Assembly: GCF_051348905.1 (NCBI RefSeq)
Contig: NC_135232.1
Location: 790,118,775-790,182,774 of the forward strand
Length of the DNA: 64,000 nt
Source of the DNA: Ranitomeya variabilis
Taxonomy: Eukaryota; Chordata; Amphibia; Anura; Dendrobatidae
Reading direction: 5' to 3'
This document shows, in pieces, positions 26,339 through 39,245 of the stretch. Numbering within the stretch: the stretch's first letter is position 1; every line of letters starts with the position of its first letter. The translations under genes and the position numbers were made by a program. Below the pieces are notes generated by a model. It saw only the letters and a program-made list of their open reading frames with translations, was not told the origin of the DNA and did no database searches.

Positions 26339-26424
26339 GGCTCTGTGGCGCAATGGATAGCGCATTGGACTTCTAGGGAACTGATGTGATTCAAAGGTTG
26401 TGGGTTCGAGTACCACCAGAGTCA
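26339..26424 (+). tRNA. tRNA-Arg-TCT: tRNA-Arg (TCT), C61A variant, probably impaired
   Basis: Same T-stem/box B change as the copy at 16490, copied as part of the 9,849-bp offset block. Confidence 0.9.
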
Positions 26425-27750
26425 TATTTTAAAGTTTGTGTGACATTCATACTTTGTCTCAGTTGTTGGAAATATGAAAAAGGAAAAAAAATGTATCAGA
26501 TCTGCGCTTAATATTAACATTTAGAGAAAATTAGAAGCCGTATTTAGGTTTGAACTTGTCAAAGAACGTAGAAGGAGCAGATACTAAAGGCTCATTGACA
26601 CAAACAATAGCATATAGGGCACAATAAATTATTGCATATTGTTTGTCTAGTGATTGGTGTTCTGTTTCCTGTTTTCAGTAGTCCCAAGTTGTTTTTTTAA
26701 TTTGAACCTTTTTAAAAGTCATTTTTGTATGTGTTTACAAGATATGCAAAACGTGGACATTCTTTGGCTAAAAAGTGTCGAAATAAGTTTAAAGATGAGA
26801 ACAGAGTGATATCAGCTGCCTTGTCCTCATAAACACTTTCTGCTTCGCTAACGAGATCACTGAAATCATGTAAGCAGGTAATTTTTGGAGAGCCGAAATT
26901 CAGTGGAAATGAGTTTTTTGTTATTAAGTTAATTTTTATGGTAAGAAATTAGTTTATAATTTTGGACAAATCATCTGATCTCTTTTCATAATAATCTAGC
27001 GTTAACACAAATTACCACTATAAAATCTGAAGCAGTAAACTTTGTGAAAGCCAAATTTTGTATCAGTCTGAAATCTTTTGGCCATTAATGTACAGTCCTA
27101 GATATTTTTAGAAAAACTGTAAAAGGAAAAAATGAGGAAAGGAAAAACTTCTAAAGAAAAGCATTGCTGACTTCTAAAATCAGGATATCTAGCAGGAGTA
27201 CTCCAGAAAATTTCCCTGCATTTATTTGGACTAAAACAAATGTTCTCTGATAGTCTTATCATATGGCTAAAATTATTTCCTTTGTTTTGACTAATATCCT
27301 TCCCAAACCAGTGTCCCATTAGCGTACAATGAAACTGATGTTCCAAGCCATTTTTCTAGGCTTAAGTTCCTAAGGGTCAGTGGCTACTGCATTGAAGCTG
27401 TAGAAAGTAAAAAAGATCAAAGCTTGAGAGTCAGAAACCAGCAAAATCAACCCCTTTTGTGGTCTTGCATACATTACTGTGCCACATTTTACCAACAGGG
27501 AACTCTGTTAGTAATTTATAATGAACTCCTGGCATGTAAGACTAAAAAAGTGCATGTAATGAGTTTTAGTATGAAATAGATCTTTCCCTTTTACATTATA
27601 TGCATTTTCTTTCTGATCAGTTTTACCTTTACAAATAAGAAAACAAAAGCAAAGTTCCATAGAGAAAAGAAATCTTTCTGTTATCCAGTCATCAGGAAAA
27701 TGTTGAGTATCTCGATTTGACAAAACACCTACTTCAAGTAAGAGACTTGT

Positions 27751-27836
27751 GGCTCTGTGGCGCAATGGATAGCGCATTGGACTTCTAGGGAACTGATGTG
27801 ATTCAAAGGTTGTGGGTTCGAGTCCCACCAGAGTCA
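27751..27836 (+). tRNA. tRNA-Arg-TCT: tRNA-Arg (TCT), intact
   Basis: Canonical; C at -38. Its block counterpart at 17902 has A at -38, so the two blocks have diverged or exchanged at this point. Confidence 0.95.
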
Positions 27837-29162
27837 TATTTTAAAGTTTGTGTGACATTCATACTTTGTCTCAGTTGTTGGAAATATGAAAAAGGAAAAA
27901 AAATGTATCAGATCTGCGCTTAATATTAACATTTAGAGAAAATTAGAAGCCGTATTTAGGTTTGAACTTGTCAAAGAACGTAGAAGGAGCAGATACTAAA
28001 GGCTCATTGACACAAACAATAGCATATAGGGCACAATAAATTATTGCATATTGTTTGTCTAGTGATTGGTGTTCTGTTTCCTGTTTTCAGTAGTCCCAAG
28101 TTGTTTTTTTAATTTGAACCTTTTTAAAAGTCATTTTTGTATGTGTTTACAAGATTTGCAAAACGTGGACATTCTTTGGCTAAAAAGTGTCGAAATAAGT
28201 TTAAAGATGAGAACAGAGTGATATCAGCTGCCTTGTCCTCATAAACACTTTCTGCTTCGCTAACGAGATCACTGAAATCATGTAAGCAGGTAATTTTTGG
28301 AGAGCCGAAATTCAGTGGAAATGAGTTTTTTGTTATTAAGTTAATTTTTATGGTAAGAAATTAGTTTATAATTTTGGACAAATCATCTGATCTCTTTTCA
28401 TAATAATCTAGCGTTAACACAAATTACCACTATAAAATCTGAAGCAGTAAACTTTGTGAAAGCCAAATTTTGTATCAGTCTGAAATCTTTTGGCCATTAA
28501 TGTACAGTCCTAGATATTTTTAGAAAAACTGTAAAAGGAAAAAATGAGGAAAGGAAAAACTTCTAAAGAAAAGCATAGCTGACTTCTAAAATCAGGATAT
28601 CTAGCAGGAGCACTCCAGAAAATTTCCCTGCATTCATTTGGACTAAAACAAATGTTCTCTGATAGTCTTATCATATGGCTAAAATTATTTCCTTTGTTTT
28701 GACTAATATCCTTCCCAAACCAGTGTCCCATTAGCGTACAACGAAACTGATGTTCCAAGCCATTTTTCTAGGCTTAAGTTCCTAAGGGTCAGTGGCTACT
28801 GCATTGAAGCTGTAGAAAGTAAAAAAGATCAAAGCTTGAGAGTCAGAAACCAGCAAAATCAACCCCTTTTGTGGTCTTGCATACATTACTGTGCCACATT
28901 TTACCAACAGGGAACTCTGTTAGTAATTTATAATGAACTCCTGGCATGTAAGACTAAAAAAGTGCATGTAATGAGTTTTAGTATGAAATAGATCTTTCCC
29001 TTTTACATTATATGCATTTTCTTTCTGATCAGTTTTACCTTTACAAATAAGAAAACAAAAGCAAAGTTCCATAGAGAAAAGAAATCTTTCTGTTATCCAG
29101 TCATCAGGAAAATGTTGAGTATCTCGATTTGACAAAACACCTACTTCAAGTAAGAGACTTGT

Positions 29163-29248
29163 GGCTCTGTGGCGCAATGGATAGCGCATTGGACTTCTAG
29201 GGAACTGATGTGATTCAAAGGTTGTGGGTTCGAGTCCCACCAGAGTCA
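29163..29248 (+). tRNA. tRNA-Arg-TCT: tRNA-Arg (TCT), intact
   Basis: Canonical; C at -38. Shares the downstream AAAAAAGTATCAG variant with the unit after 19314 but lacks the G57A change, so G57A arose after the block copied, or was corrected here. Confidence 0.95.
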
Positions 29249-30574
29249 TATTTTAAAGTTTGTGTGACATTCATACTTTGTCTCAGTTGTTGGAAATATG
29301 AAAAAGGAAAAAAAAAGTATCAGATCTGCGCTTAATATTAACATTTAGAGAAAATTAGAAGCCGTATTTAGGTTTGAACTTGTCAAAGAACGTAGAAGGA
29401 GCAGATACTAAAGGCTCATTGACACAAACAATAGCATATAGGGCACAATAAATTATTGCATATTGTTTGTCTAGTGATTGGTGTTCTGTTTCCTGTTTTC
29501 AGTAGTCCCAAGTTGTTTTTTTAATTTGAACCTTTTTAAAAGTCATTTTTGTATGTGTTTACAAGATATGCAAAACGTGGACATTCTTTGGCTAAAAAGT
29601 GTCGAAATAAGTTTAAAGATGAGAACAGAGTGATATCAGCTGCCTTGTCCTCATAAACACTTTCTGCTTCGCTAACGAGATCACTGAAATCATGTAAGCA
29701 GGTAATTTTTGGAGAGCCGAAATTCAGTGGAAATGAGTTTTTTGTTATTAAGTTAATTTTTATGGTAAGAAATTAGTTTATAATTTTGGACAAATCATCT
29801 GATCTCTTTTCATAATAATCTAGCGTTAACACAAATTACCACTATAAAATCTGAAGCAGTAAACTTTGTGAAAGCCAAATTTTGTATCAGTCTGAAATCT
29901 TTTGGCCATTAATGTACAGTCCTAGATATTTTTAGAAAAACTGTAAAAGGAAAAAATGAGGAAAGGAAAAACTTCTAAAGAAAAGCATTGCTGACTTCTA
30001 AAATCAGGATATCTAGCAGGAGTACTCCAGAAAATTTCCCTGCATTTATTTGGACTAAAACAAATGTTCTCTGATAGTCTTATCATATGGCTAAAATTAT
30101 TTCCTTTGTTTTGACTAATATCCTTCCCAAACCAGTGTCCCATTAGCGTACAATGAAACTGATGTTCCAAGCCATTTTTCTAGGCTTAAGTTCCTAAGGG
30201 TCAGTGGCTACTGCATTGAAGCTGTAGAAAGTAAAAAAGATCAAAGCTTGAGAGTCAGAAACCAGCAAAATCAACCCCTTTTGTGGTCTTGCATACATTA
30301 CTGTGCCACATTTTACCAACAGGGAACTCTGTTAGTAATTTATAATGAACTCCTGGCATGTAAGACTAAAAAAGTGCATGTAATGAGTTTTAGTATGAAA
30401 TAGATCTTTCCCTTTTACATTATATGCATTTTCTTTCTGATCAGTTTTACCTTTACAAATAAGAAAACAAAAGCAAAGTTCCATAGAGAAAAGAAATCTT
30501 TCTGTTATCCAGTCATCAGGAAAATGTTGAGTATCTAGATTTGACAAAACACCTACTTCAAGTAAGAGACTTGT

Positions 30575-30660
30575 GGCTCTGTGGCGCAATGGATAGCGCA
30601 TTGGACTTCTAGGGAACTGATGTGATTCAAAGGTTGTGGGTTCGAGTCCCACCAGAGTCA
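30575..30660 (+). tRNA. tRNA-Arg-TCT: tRNA-Arg (TCT), intact
   Basis: Canonical; counterpart of the copy at 20726, with one private downstream change (AAAACGTATCAG). Confidence 0.95.
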
Positions 30661-31986
30661 TATTTTAAAGTTTGTGTGACATTCATACTTTGTCTCAGTT
30701 GTTGGAAATATGAAAAAGGAAAAAAAACGTATCAGATCTGCGCTTAATATTAACATTTAGAGAAAATTAGAAGCCGTATTTGGGTTTGAACTTGTCAAAG
30801 AACGTAGAAGGAGCAGATACTAAAGGCTCATTGACACAAACAATAGCATATAGGGCACAATAAATTATTGCATATTGTTTGTCTAGTGATTGGTGTTCTG
30901 TTTCCTGTTTTCAGTAGTCCCAAGTTGTTTTTTTAATTTGAACCTTTTTAAAAGTCATATTTGTATGTGTTTACAAGATATGCAAAACGTGGACATTCTT
31001 TGGCTAAAAAGTGTCGAAATAAGTTTAAAGATGAGAACAGAGTGATATCAGCTGCCTTGTCCTCATAAACACTTTCTGCTTCGCTAACGAGATCACTGAA
31101 ATCATGTAAGCAGATAATTTTTGGAGAGCCGAAATTCAGTGGAAATGAGTTTTTTGTTATTAAGTTAATTTTTATGGTAAGAAATTAGTTTATAATTTTG
31201 GACAAATCATCTGATCTCTTTTCATAATAATCTAGCGTTAACACAAATTACCACTATAAAATCTGAAGCAGTAAACTTTGTGAAAGCCAAATTTTGTATC
31301 AGTCTGAAATCTTTTGGCCATTAATGTACAGTCCTAGATATTTTTAGAAAAACTGTAAAAGGAAAAAATGAGGAAAGGAAAAACTTCTAAAGAAAAGCAT
31401 AGCTGACTTCTAAAATCAGGATATCTAGCAGGAGCACTCCAGAAAATTTCCCTGCATTCATTTGGACTAAAACAAATGTTCTCTGATAGTCTTATCATAT
31501 GGCTAAAATTATTTCCTTTGTTTTGACTAATATCCTTCCCAAACCAGTGTCCCATTAGCGTACAACGAAACTGATGTTCCAAGCCATTTTTCTAGGCTTA
31601 AGTTCCTAAGGGTCAGTGGCTACTGCATTGAAGCTGTAGAAAGTAAAAAAGATCAAAGCTTGAGAGTCAGAAACCAGCAAAATCAACCCCTTTTGTGGTC
31701 TTGCATACATTACTGTGCCACATTTTACCAACAGGGAACTCTGTTAGTAATTTATAATGAACTCCTGGCATGTAAGACTAAAAAAGTGCATGTAATGAGT
31801 TTTAGTATGAAATAGATCTTTCCCTTTTACATTATATGCATTTTCTTTCTGATCAGTTTTACCTTTACAAATAAGAAAACAAAAGCAAAGTTCCATAGAG
31901 AAAAGAAATCTTTCTGTTATCCAGTCATCAGGAAAATGTTGAGTATCTAGATTTGACAAAACACTTACTTCAAGTAAGAGACTTGT

Positions 31987-32072
31987 GGCTCTGTGGCGCA
32001 ATGGATAGCGCATTGGACTTCTAGGGAACTGATGTGATTCAAAGGTTGTGGGTTTGAGTCCCACCAGAGTCA
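31987..32072 (+). tRNA. tRNA-Arg-TCT: tRNA-Arg (TCT), C56T variant
   Basis: T-loop TTTGAGT. A private change in the 5' flank gives ACACTTACTTC at about -20. Confidence 0.9.
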
Positions 32073-33398
32073 TATTTTAAAGTTTGTGTGACATTCATAC
32101 TTTGTCTCAGTTGTTGGAAATATGAAAAAGGAAAAAAAATGTATCAGATCTGCGCTTAATATTAACATTTAGAGAAAATTAGAAGCCGTATTTAGGTTTG
32201 AACTTGTCAAAGAACGTAGAAGGAGCAGATACTAAAGGCTCATTGACACAAACAATAGCATATAGGGCACAATAAATTATTGCATATTGTTTGTCTAGTG
32301 ATTGGTGTTCTGTTTCCTGTTTTCAGTAGTCCCAAGTTCTTTTTTTAATTTGAACCTTTTTAAAAGTCATTTTTGTATGTGTTTACAAGATATGCAAAAC
32401 GTGGACATTCTTTGGCTAAAAAGTGTCGAAATAAGTTTAAAGATGAGAACAGAGTGATATCAGCTGCCTTGTCCTCATAAACACTTTCTGCTTCGCTAAC
32501 GAGATCACTGAAATCATGTAAGCAGATAATTTTTGGAGAGCCGAAATTCAGTGGAAATGAGTTTTTTGTTATTAAGTTAATTTTTATGGTAAGAAATTAG
32601 TTTATAATTTTGGACAAATCATCTGATCTCTTTTCATAATAATCTAGCGTTAACACAAATTACCACTATAAAATCTGAAGCAGTAAACTTTGTGAAAGCC
32701 AAATTTTGTATCAGTCTGAAATCTTTTGGCCATTAATGTACAGTCCTAGATATTTTTAGAAAAACTGTAAAAGGAAAAAATGAGGAAAGGAAAAACTTCT
32801 AAAGAAAAGCATAGCTGACTTCTAAAATCAGGATATCTAGCAGGAGCACTCCAGAAAATTTCCCTGCATTCATTTGGACTAAAACAAATGTTCTCTGATA
32901 GTCTTATCATATGGCTAAAATTATTTCCTTTGTTTTGACTAATATCCTTCCCAAACCAGTGTCCCATTAGCGTACAACGAAACTGATGTTCCAAGCCATT
33001 TTTCTAGGCTTAAGTTCCTAAGGGTCAGTGGCTACTGCATTGAAGCTGTAGAAAGTAAAAAAGATCAAAGCTTGAGAGTCAGAAACCAGCAAAATCAACC
33101 CCTTTTGTGGTCTTGCATACATTACTGTGCCACATTTTACCAACAGGGAACTCTGTTAGTAATTTATAATGAACTCCTGGCATGTAAGACTAAAAAAGTG
33201 CATGTAATGAGTTTTAGTATGAAATAGATCTTTCCCTTTTACATTATATGCATTTTCTTTCTGATCAGTTTTACCTTTACAAATAAGAAAACAAAAGCAA
33301 AGTTCCATAGAGAAAAGAAATCTTTCTGTTATCCAGTCATCAGGAAAATGTTGAGTATCTAGATTTGACAAAACACCTACTTCAAGTAAGAGACTTGT

Positions 33399-33484
33399 GG
33401 CTCTGTGGCGCAATGGATAGCACATTGGACTTCTAGGGAACTGATGTGATTCAAAGGTTGTGGGTTTGAGTCCCACCAGAGTCA
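33399..33484 (+). tRNA. tRNA-Arg-TCT: tRNA-Arg (TCT), C56T plus G24A variant
   Basis: The 3' D-stem strand reads GCAC, breaking the C11-G24 pair, and the T-loop has T at 56. With both the D stem and the elbow contact damaged, a functional tRNA is unlikely. G24A otherwise occurs only in the units at 37600, 41097 and 47392. Confidence 0.9.
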
Positions 33485-34810
33485 TATTTTAAAGTTTGTG
33501 TGACATTCATACTTTGTCTCAGTTGTTGGAAATATGAAAAAGGAAAAAAAATGTATCAGATCTGCACTTCATATTAACATTTAGAGAAAATTAGAAGCCG
33601 TATTTAGGTTTGAACTTGTCAAAGAACGTAGAAGGAGCAGATACTAAAGGCTCATTGACACAAACAATAGCATATAGGGCACAATAAATTATTGCATATT
33701 GTTTGTCTAGTGATTGGTGTTCTGTTTCCTGTTTTCAGTAGTCCCAAGTTCTTTTTTTAATTTGAACCTTTTTAAAAGTCATTTTTGTATGTGTTTACAA
33801 GATATGCAAAACGTGGACATTCTTTGGCTAAAAAGTGTCGAAATAAGTTTAAAGATGAGAACAGAGTGATATCAGCTGCCTTGTCCTCATAAACACTTTC
33901 TGCTTCGCTAACGAGATCACTGAAATCATGTAAGCAGATAATTTTTGGAGAGCCGAAATTCAGTGGAAATGAGTTTTTTGTTATTAAGTTAATTTTTATG
34001 GTAAGAAATTAGTTTATAATTTTGGACAAATCATCTGATCTCTTTTCATAATAATCTAGCGTTAACACAAATTACCACTATAAAATCTGAAGCAGTAAAC
34101 TTTGTGAAAGCCAAATTTTGTATCAGTCTGAAATCTTTTGGCCATTAATGTACAGTCCTAGATATTTTTAGAAAAACTGTAAAAGGAAAAAATGAGGAAA
34201 GGAAAAACTTCTAAAGAAAAGCATAGCTGACTTCTAAAATCAGGATATCTAGCAGGAGCACTCCAGAAAATTTCCCTGCATTCATTTGGACTAAAACAAA
34301 TGTTCTCTGATAGTCTTATCATATGGCTAAAATTATTTCCTTTGTTTTGACTAATATCCTTCCCAAACCAGTGTCCCATTAGCGTACAACGAAACTGATG
34401 TTCCAAGCCATTTTTCTAGGCTTAAGTTCCTAAGGGTCAGTGGCTACTGCATTGAAGCTGTAGAAAGTAAAAAAGATCAAAGCTTGAGAGTCAGAAACCA
34501 GCAAAATCAACCCCTTTTGTGGTCTTGCATACATTACTGTGCCACATTTTACCAACAGGGAACTCTGTTAGTAATTTATAATGAACTCCTGGCATGTAAG
34601 ACTAAAAAAGTGCATGTAATGAGTTTTAGTATGAAATAGATCTTTCCCTTTTACATTATATGCATTTTCTTTCTGATCAGTTTTACCTTTACAAATAAGA
34701 AAACAAAAGCAAAGTTCCATAGAGAAAAGAAATCTTTCTGTTATCCAGTCATCAGGAAAATGTTGAGTATCTAGATTTGACAAAACACCTACTTCAAGTA
34801 AGAGACTTGT

Positions 34811-34896
34811 GGCTCTGTGGCGCAATGGATAGCGCATTGGACTTCTAGGGAACTGATGTGATTCAAAGTTTGTGGGTTCGAGTCCCACCAGAGTCA
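34811..34896 (+). tRNA. tRNA-Arg-TCT: tRNA-Arg (TCT), G46T variant
   Basis: Variable loop AGTTT with canonical arms; counterpart of the copy at 23550 at an offset of 11,261 bp. Confidence 0.9.
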
Positions 34897-36222
34897 TATT
34901 TTAAAGTTTGTGTGACATTCATACTTTGTCTCAGTTGTTGGAAATATGAAAAAGGAAAAAAAATGTATCAGATCTGCACTTCATATTAACATTTAGAGAA
35001 AATTAGAAGCCGTATTTAGGTTTGAACTTGTCAAAGAACGTAGAAGGAGCAGATACTAAAGGCTCATTGACACAAACAATAGCATATAGGGCACAATAAA
35101 TTATTGCATATTGTTTGTCTAGTGATTGGTGTTCTGTTTCCTGTTTTCAGTAGTCCCAAGTTCTTTTTTTAATTTGAACCTTTTTAAAAGTCATTTTTGT
35201 ATGTGTTTACAAGATATGCAAAACGTGGACATTCTTTGGCTAAAAAGTGTCGAAATAAGTTTAAAGATGAGAACAGAGTGATATCAGCTGCCTTGTCCTC
35301 ATAAACACTTTCTGCTTCGCTAACGAGATCACTGAAATCATGTAAGCAAGTAATTTTTGGAGAGCCGAAATTCAGTGGAAATGAGTTTTTTGTTATTAAG
35401 TTAATTTTTATGGTAAGAAATTAGTTTATAATTTTGGACAAATCATCTGAACTCTTTTCATAATAATCTAGCGTTAACACAAATTACCACTATAAAATCT
35501 GAAGCAGTAAACTTTGTGAAAGCCAAATTTTGTATCAGTCTGAAATATTTTGGCCATTAATGTACAGTCCTAGATATTTTTAGAAAAACTGTAAAAGGAA
35601 AAAATGAGGAAAGGAAAAACTTCTAAAGAAAAGCATAGCTGACTTCTAAAATCAGGATATCTAGCAGGAGCACTCCAGAAAATTTCCCTGCATTCATTTG
35701 GACTAAAACAAATGTTCTCTGATAGTCTTATCATATGGCTAAAATTATTTCCTTTGTTTTGACTAATATCCTTCCCAAACCAGTGTCCCATTAGCGTACA
35801 ACGAAACTGATGTTCCAAGCCATTTTTCTAGGCTTAAGTTCCTAAGGGTCAGTGGCTACTGCATTGAAGCTGTAGAAAGTAAAAAAGATCAAAGCTTGAG
35901 AGTCAGAAACCAGCAAAATCAACCCCTTTTGTGGTCTTGCATACATTACTGTGCCACATTTTACCAACAGGGAACTCTGTTAGTAATTTATAATGAACTC
36001 CTGGCATGTAAGACTAAAAAAGTGCATGTAATGAGTTTTAGTATGAAATAGATCTTTCCCTTTTACATTATATGCATTCTCTTTCTGATCAATTTTACCT
36101 TTACAAATAAGAAAACAAAAGCAAAGTTCCATAGAGAAAAGAAATCTTTCTGTTATCCAGTCATCAGGAAAATATTGAGTATCTAGATTTGACAAAACAC
36201 CTACTTCAAGTAAGAGACTTGT

Positions 36223-36300
36223 GGCTCTGTGGCGCAATGGATAGCGCATTGGACTTCTAGGGAACTGATGTGATTCAAAGGTTGTGGGTTCGAGTCCCAC
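36223..36300 (+). pseudogene. tRNA-Arg (TCT) pseudogene, 3' acceptor strand deleted
   Basis: Same 28-bp and 7-bp deletions as at 24962, and the same flank variants upstream (GCATTCTCTTTC, AAAATATTGAG). It is that unit copied 11,261 bp downstream. Confidence 0.93.
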
Positions 36301-37599
36301 ATTCATACTTTGTCTCAGTTGTTGGAAATATGAAAAAGGAAAAAAAATGTATCAGATCTGCTCTAACATTTAGAGAAAATTAGAAGCCGTATTTAGGTTT
36401 GAACTTGTCAAAGAACGTAGAAGGAGCAGATACTAAAGGCTCATTGACACAAACAATAGCATATAGGGCACAATAAATTATTGCATATTGTTTGTCTAGT
36501 GATTGGTGTTCTGTTTCCTGTTTTCAGTAGTCCCAAGTTGTTTTTTTAATTTGAACCTTTTTAAAAGTCATTTTTGTATGTGTTTACAAGATATGCAAAA
36601 CGTGGACATTCTTTGGCTAAAAAGTGTCGAAATAAGTTTAAAGATGAGAACAGAGTGATATCAGCTGCCTTGTCCTCATAAACACTTTCTGCTTCGCTAA
36701 CGAGATCACTGAAATCATGTAAGCAGGTAATTTTTGGAGAGCCGAAATTCAGTGGAAATGAGTTTTTTGTTATTAAGTTAATTTTTATGGTAAGAAATTA
36801 GTTTATAATTTTGGACAAATCATCTGATCTCTTTTCATAATAATCTAGCGTTAACACAAATTACCACTATAAAATCTGAAGCAGTAAACTTTGTGAAAGC
36901 CAAATTTTGTATCAGTCTGAAATCTTTTGGCCATTAATGTACAGTCCTAGATATTTTTAGAAAAACTGTAAAAGGAAAAAATGAGGAAAGGAAAAACTTC
37001 TAAAGAAAAGCATTGCTGACTTCTAAAATCAGGATATCTAGCAGGAGTACTCCAGAAAATTTCCCTGCATTTATTTGGACTAAAACAAATGTTCTCTGAT
37101 AGTCTTATCATATGGCTAAAATTATTTCCTTTGTTTTGACTAATATCCTTCCCAAACCAGTGTCCCATTAGCATACAATGAAACTGATGTTCCAAGCCAT
37201 TTTTCTAGGCTTAAGTTCCTAAGGGTCAGTGGCTACTGCATTGAAGCTGTAGAAAGTAAAAAAGATCAAAGCTTGAGAGTCAGAAACCAGCAAAATCAAC
37301 CCCTTTTGTGGTCTTGCATACATTACTGTGCCACATTTTACCAACAGGGAACTCTGTTAGTAATTTATAATGAACTCCTGGCATGTAAGACTAAAAAAGT
37401 GCATGTAATGAGTTTTAGTATGAAATAGATCTTTCCCTTTTACATTATATGCATTTTCTTTCTGATCAGTTTTACCTTTACAAATAAGAAAACAAAAGCA
37501 AAGTTCCATAGAGAAAAGAAATCTTTCTGTTATCCAGTCATCAGGAAAATGTTGAGTATCTAGATTTGACAAAACACCTACTTCAAGTAAGAGACTTGT

Positions 37600-37685
37600 G
37601 GCTCTGTGGCGCAATGGATAGCACATTGGACTTCTAGGGAACTGATGTGATTCAAAGTTTGTGGGTTCGAGTCCCACCAGAGTCA
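37600..37685 (+). tRNA. tRNA-Arg-TCT: tRNA-Arg (TCT), G24A plus G46T variant
   Basis: D-stem strand GCAC and variable loop AGTTT; T-loop and promoter box B are canonical. This is the tRNA directly upstream of the first inserted element, 523 bp from its left junction. Confidence 0.9.
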
Positions 37686-38240
37686 TATTTTAAAGTTTGT
37701 GTGACATTCATACTTTGTCTCAGTTGTTGGAAATATGAAAAAGGAAAAAAAATGTATCAGATCTGCACTTCATATTAACATTTAGAGAAAATTAGAAGCC
37801 GTATTTAGGTTTGAACTTGTCAAAGAACGTAGAAGGAGCAGATACTAAAGGCTCATTGACACAAACAATAGCATATAGGGCACAATAAATTATTGCATAA
37901 TGTTTGTCTAGTGATTGGTGTTCTGTTTCCTGTTTTCAGTAGTCCCAAGTTCTTTTTTTAATTTGAACCTTTTTAAAAGTCATTTTTGTATGTGTTTACA
38001 AGATATGCAAAACGTGGACATTCTTTGGCTAAAAAGTGTCGAAATAAGTTTAAAGATGAGAACAGAGTGATATCAGCTGCCTTGTCCTCATAAACACTTT
38101 CTGCTTCGCTAACGAGATCACTGAAATCATGTAAGCAAGTAATTTTTGGAGAGCCGAAATTCAGTGGAAATGAGTTTTTAGTTATTAAGTTAATTTTTAT
38201 GGTAAGAACCGTAACTTGTAGGTCAATGACCTACATTTCC

Positions 38241-38357
38241 TTCAGTCGCGGTGATGCGCCCCCTGGTGGATGTCCTCATATGACCTGTAGCGTGGGAAAA
38301 AGTTCCCAGGCTGCAGTTCATGAGAACATCCAGCAGGGGCGCATCACCGCAACTGAA
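38241..38357. repeat. Long imperfect palindrome inside the insert
   Basis: The left arm TTCAGTCGCGGTGATGCGCC is matched by its reverse complement near 38338-38357, with one mismatch at the outer end. Inner stems continue with GATGT/ACATC, CAT/ATG and GGGAA/TTCCC. A 117-bp cruciform or hairpin could form. Counterparts lie at the same place in the other two insert copies. Confidence 0.85.
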
Positions 38358-39059
38358 TGTAAGTATAGATCACTGCTTTCCTTTCAGCACCCGGGGATTA
38401 CAGGTACGAGCGAGCGGTTTATCGCAGCTCTGCCTGTAATATTAGTTAACCCCTTCAGATGGATTACTTCGTGGGACCTGATCTGACAGCAGAAGGTATG
38501 TATCTTGTGCGTTTATTATTTTTCCAAGCGAGGGTGTTCCTGATGGACTGAGAGTACAATAAATTATTACAACAACCGCTGTGTTTTTTTCATTAAAATA
38601 CTTTTAAATCATGTGTGTGTGTGTTTTTTAACCCTTTCCTACAATTGGATTAATAATGGATAGGTGTCATAATTGACGCCTCTCCTTTATTAATCTGGCT
38701 TAATGTCACCTTCCAATAGCAAGGTGGCATTAACCCTTCATTACCCCATATCCCACCGCTACAGGGAGTGGGAAGAGAGTGGCCAAGTGCCAGAATAGGC
38801 GCATCTTCCAGATGTGCCTTTTCTGGGGTGGCTGGGGGCAGATGTTTTTAGCCACGGGGGGGCCAATAACCAAGGACCCTCTCCTGGCTATTAATATCTG
38901 CCCTCAGTCACTGGCTTTACCATTCTGGCGGAGAAAATTGCGCGGGAGCCCACGCCAATTTTTTCCGCCATTTAACCCTTTATTTCAGCAGCTACAGCGC
39001 TGAAATTTTGCACATACACACTACTAACATTAGTAATGTGGAATATGCAAAAAAAAAGG

Positions 39060-39102
39060 GGATATGAGATGGTTTACTGTATGTAAACCATGTCTCATAT
39101 CC
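39060..39102. repeat. Imperfect hairpin inside the insert
   Basis: GGATATGAGATGGTTTAC faces GTAAACCATGTCTCATATCC across a five-base loop, with a two-base bulge. One of several palindromes near the right half of the element. Confidence 0.85.
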
Positions 39103-39128
39103 TGTCGGGTTTGTGCAGGAGAAATGAG

Positions 39129-39153
39129 AAGCCGGCAATTGAATTACCGGCTT
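39129..39153. repeat. 12-bp-stem hairpin inside the insert
   Basis: AAGCCGGCAATT and AATTACCGGCTT form a 12-bp stem with one mismatch around a single G. Part of the palindrome-rich right half. Confidence 0.85.
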
Positions 39154-39190
39154 TTAACAGATATCGCGCTGAATGAAATATAAATACAGA

Positions 39191-39245
39191 ATATATATAT
39201 ATGTGTCTCAATGACATATATATATATATATATACTGTATATATG
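39191..39245. repeat. (AT)n microsatellite inside the insert
   Basis: Two AT runs separated by GTGTCTCAATGAC. The second run is two bases longer here than in the other two insert copies, which accounts for 1,267 against 1,265 bp. Open frames encoding YIYIYIY-type peptides here are artefacts of this run. Confidence 0.9.

Noticed and set aside
38199-38486. 95-codon plus-strand frame across the left insert junction
   Set aside because: It starts in array sequence, crosses the junction and runs through the 117-bp palindrome. No recognisable domain; the same frame recurs only because the insert was copied.
38779-39003. 74-codon plus-strand frame inside the insert
   Set aside because: It ends in low-complexity FFPPFNPLFQQ-type sequence without domain or start context; a chance frame in GC-richer repeat DNA.
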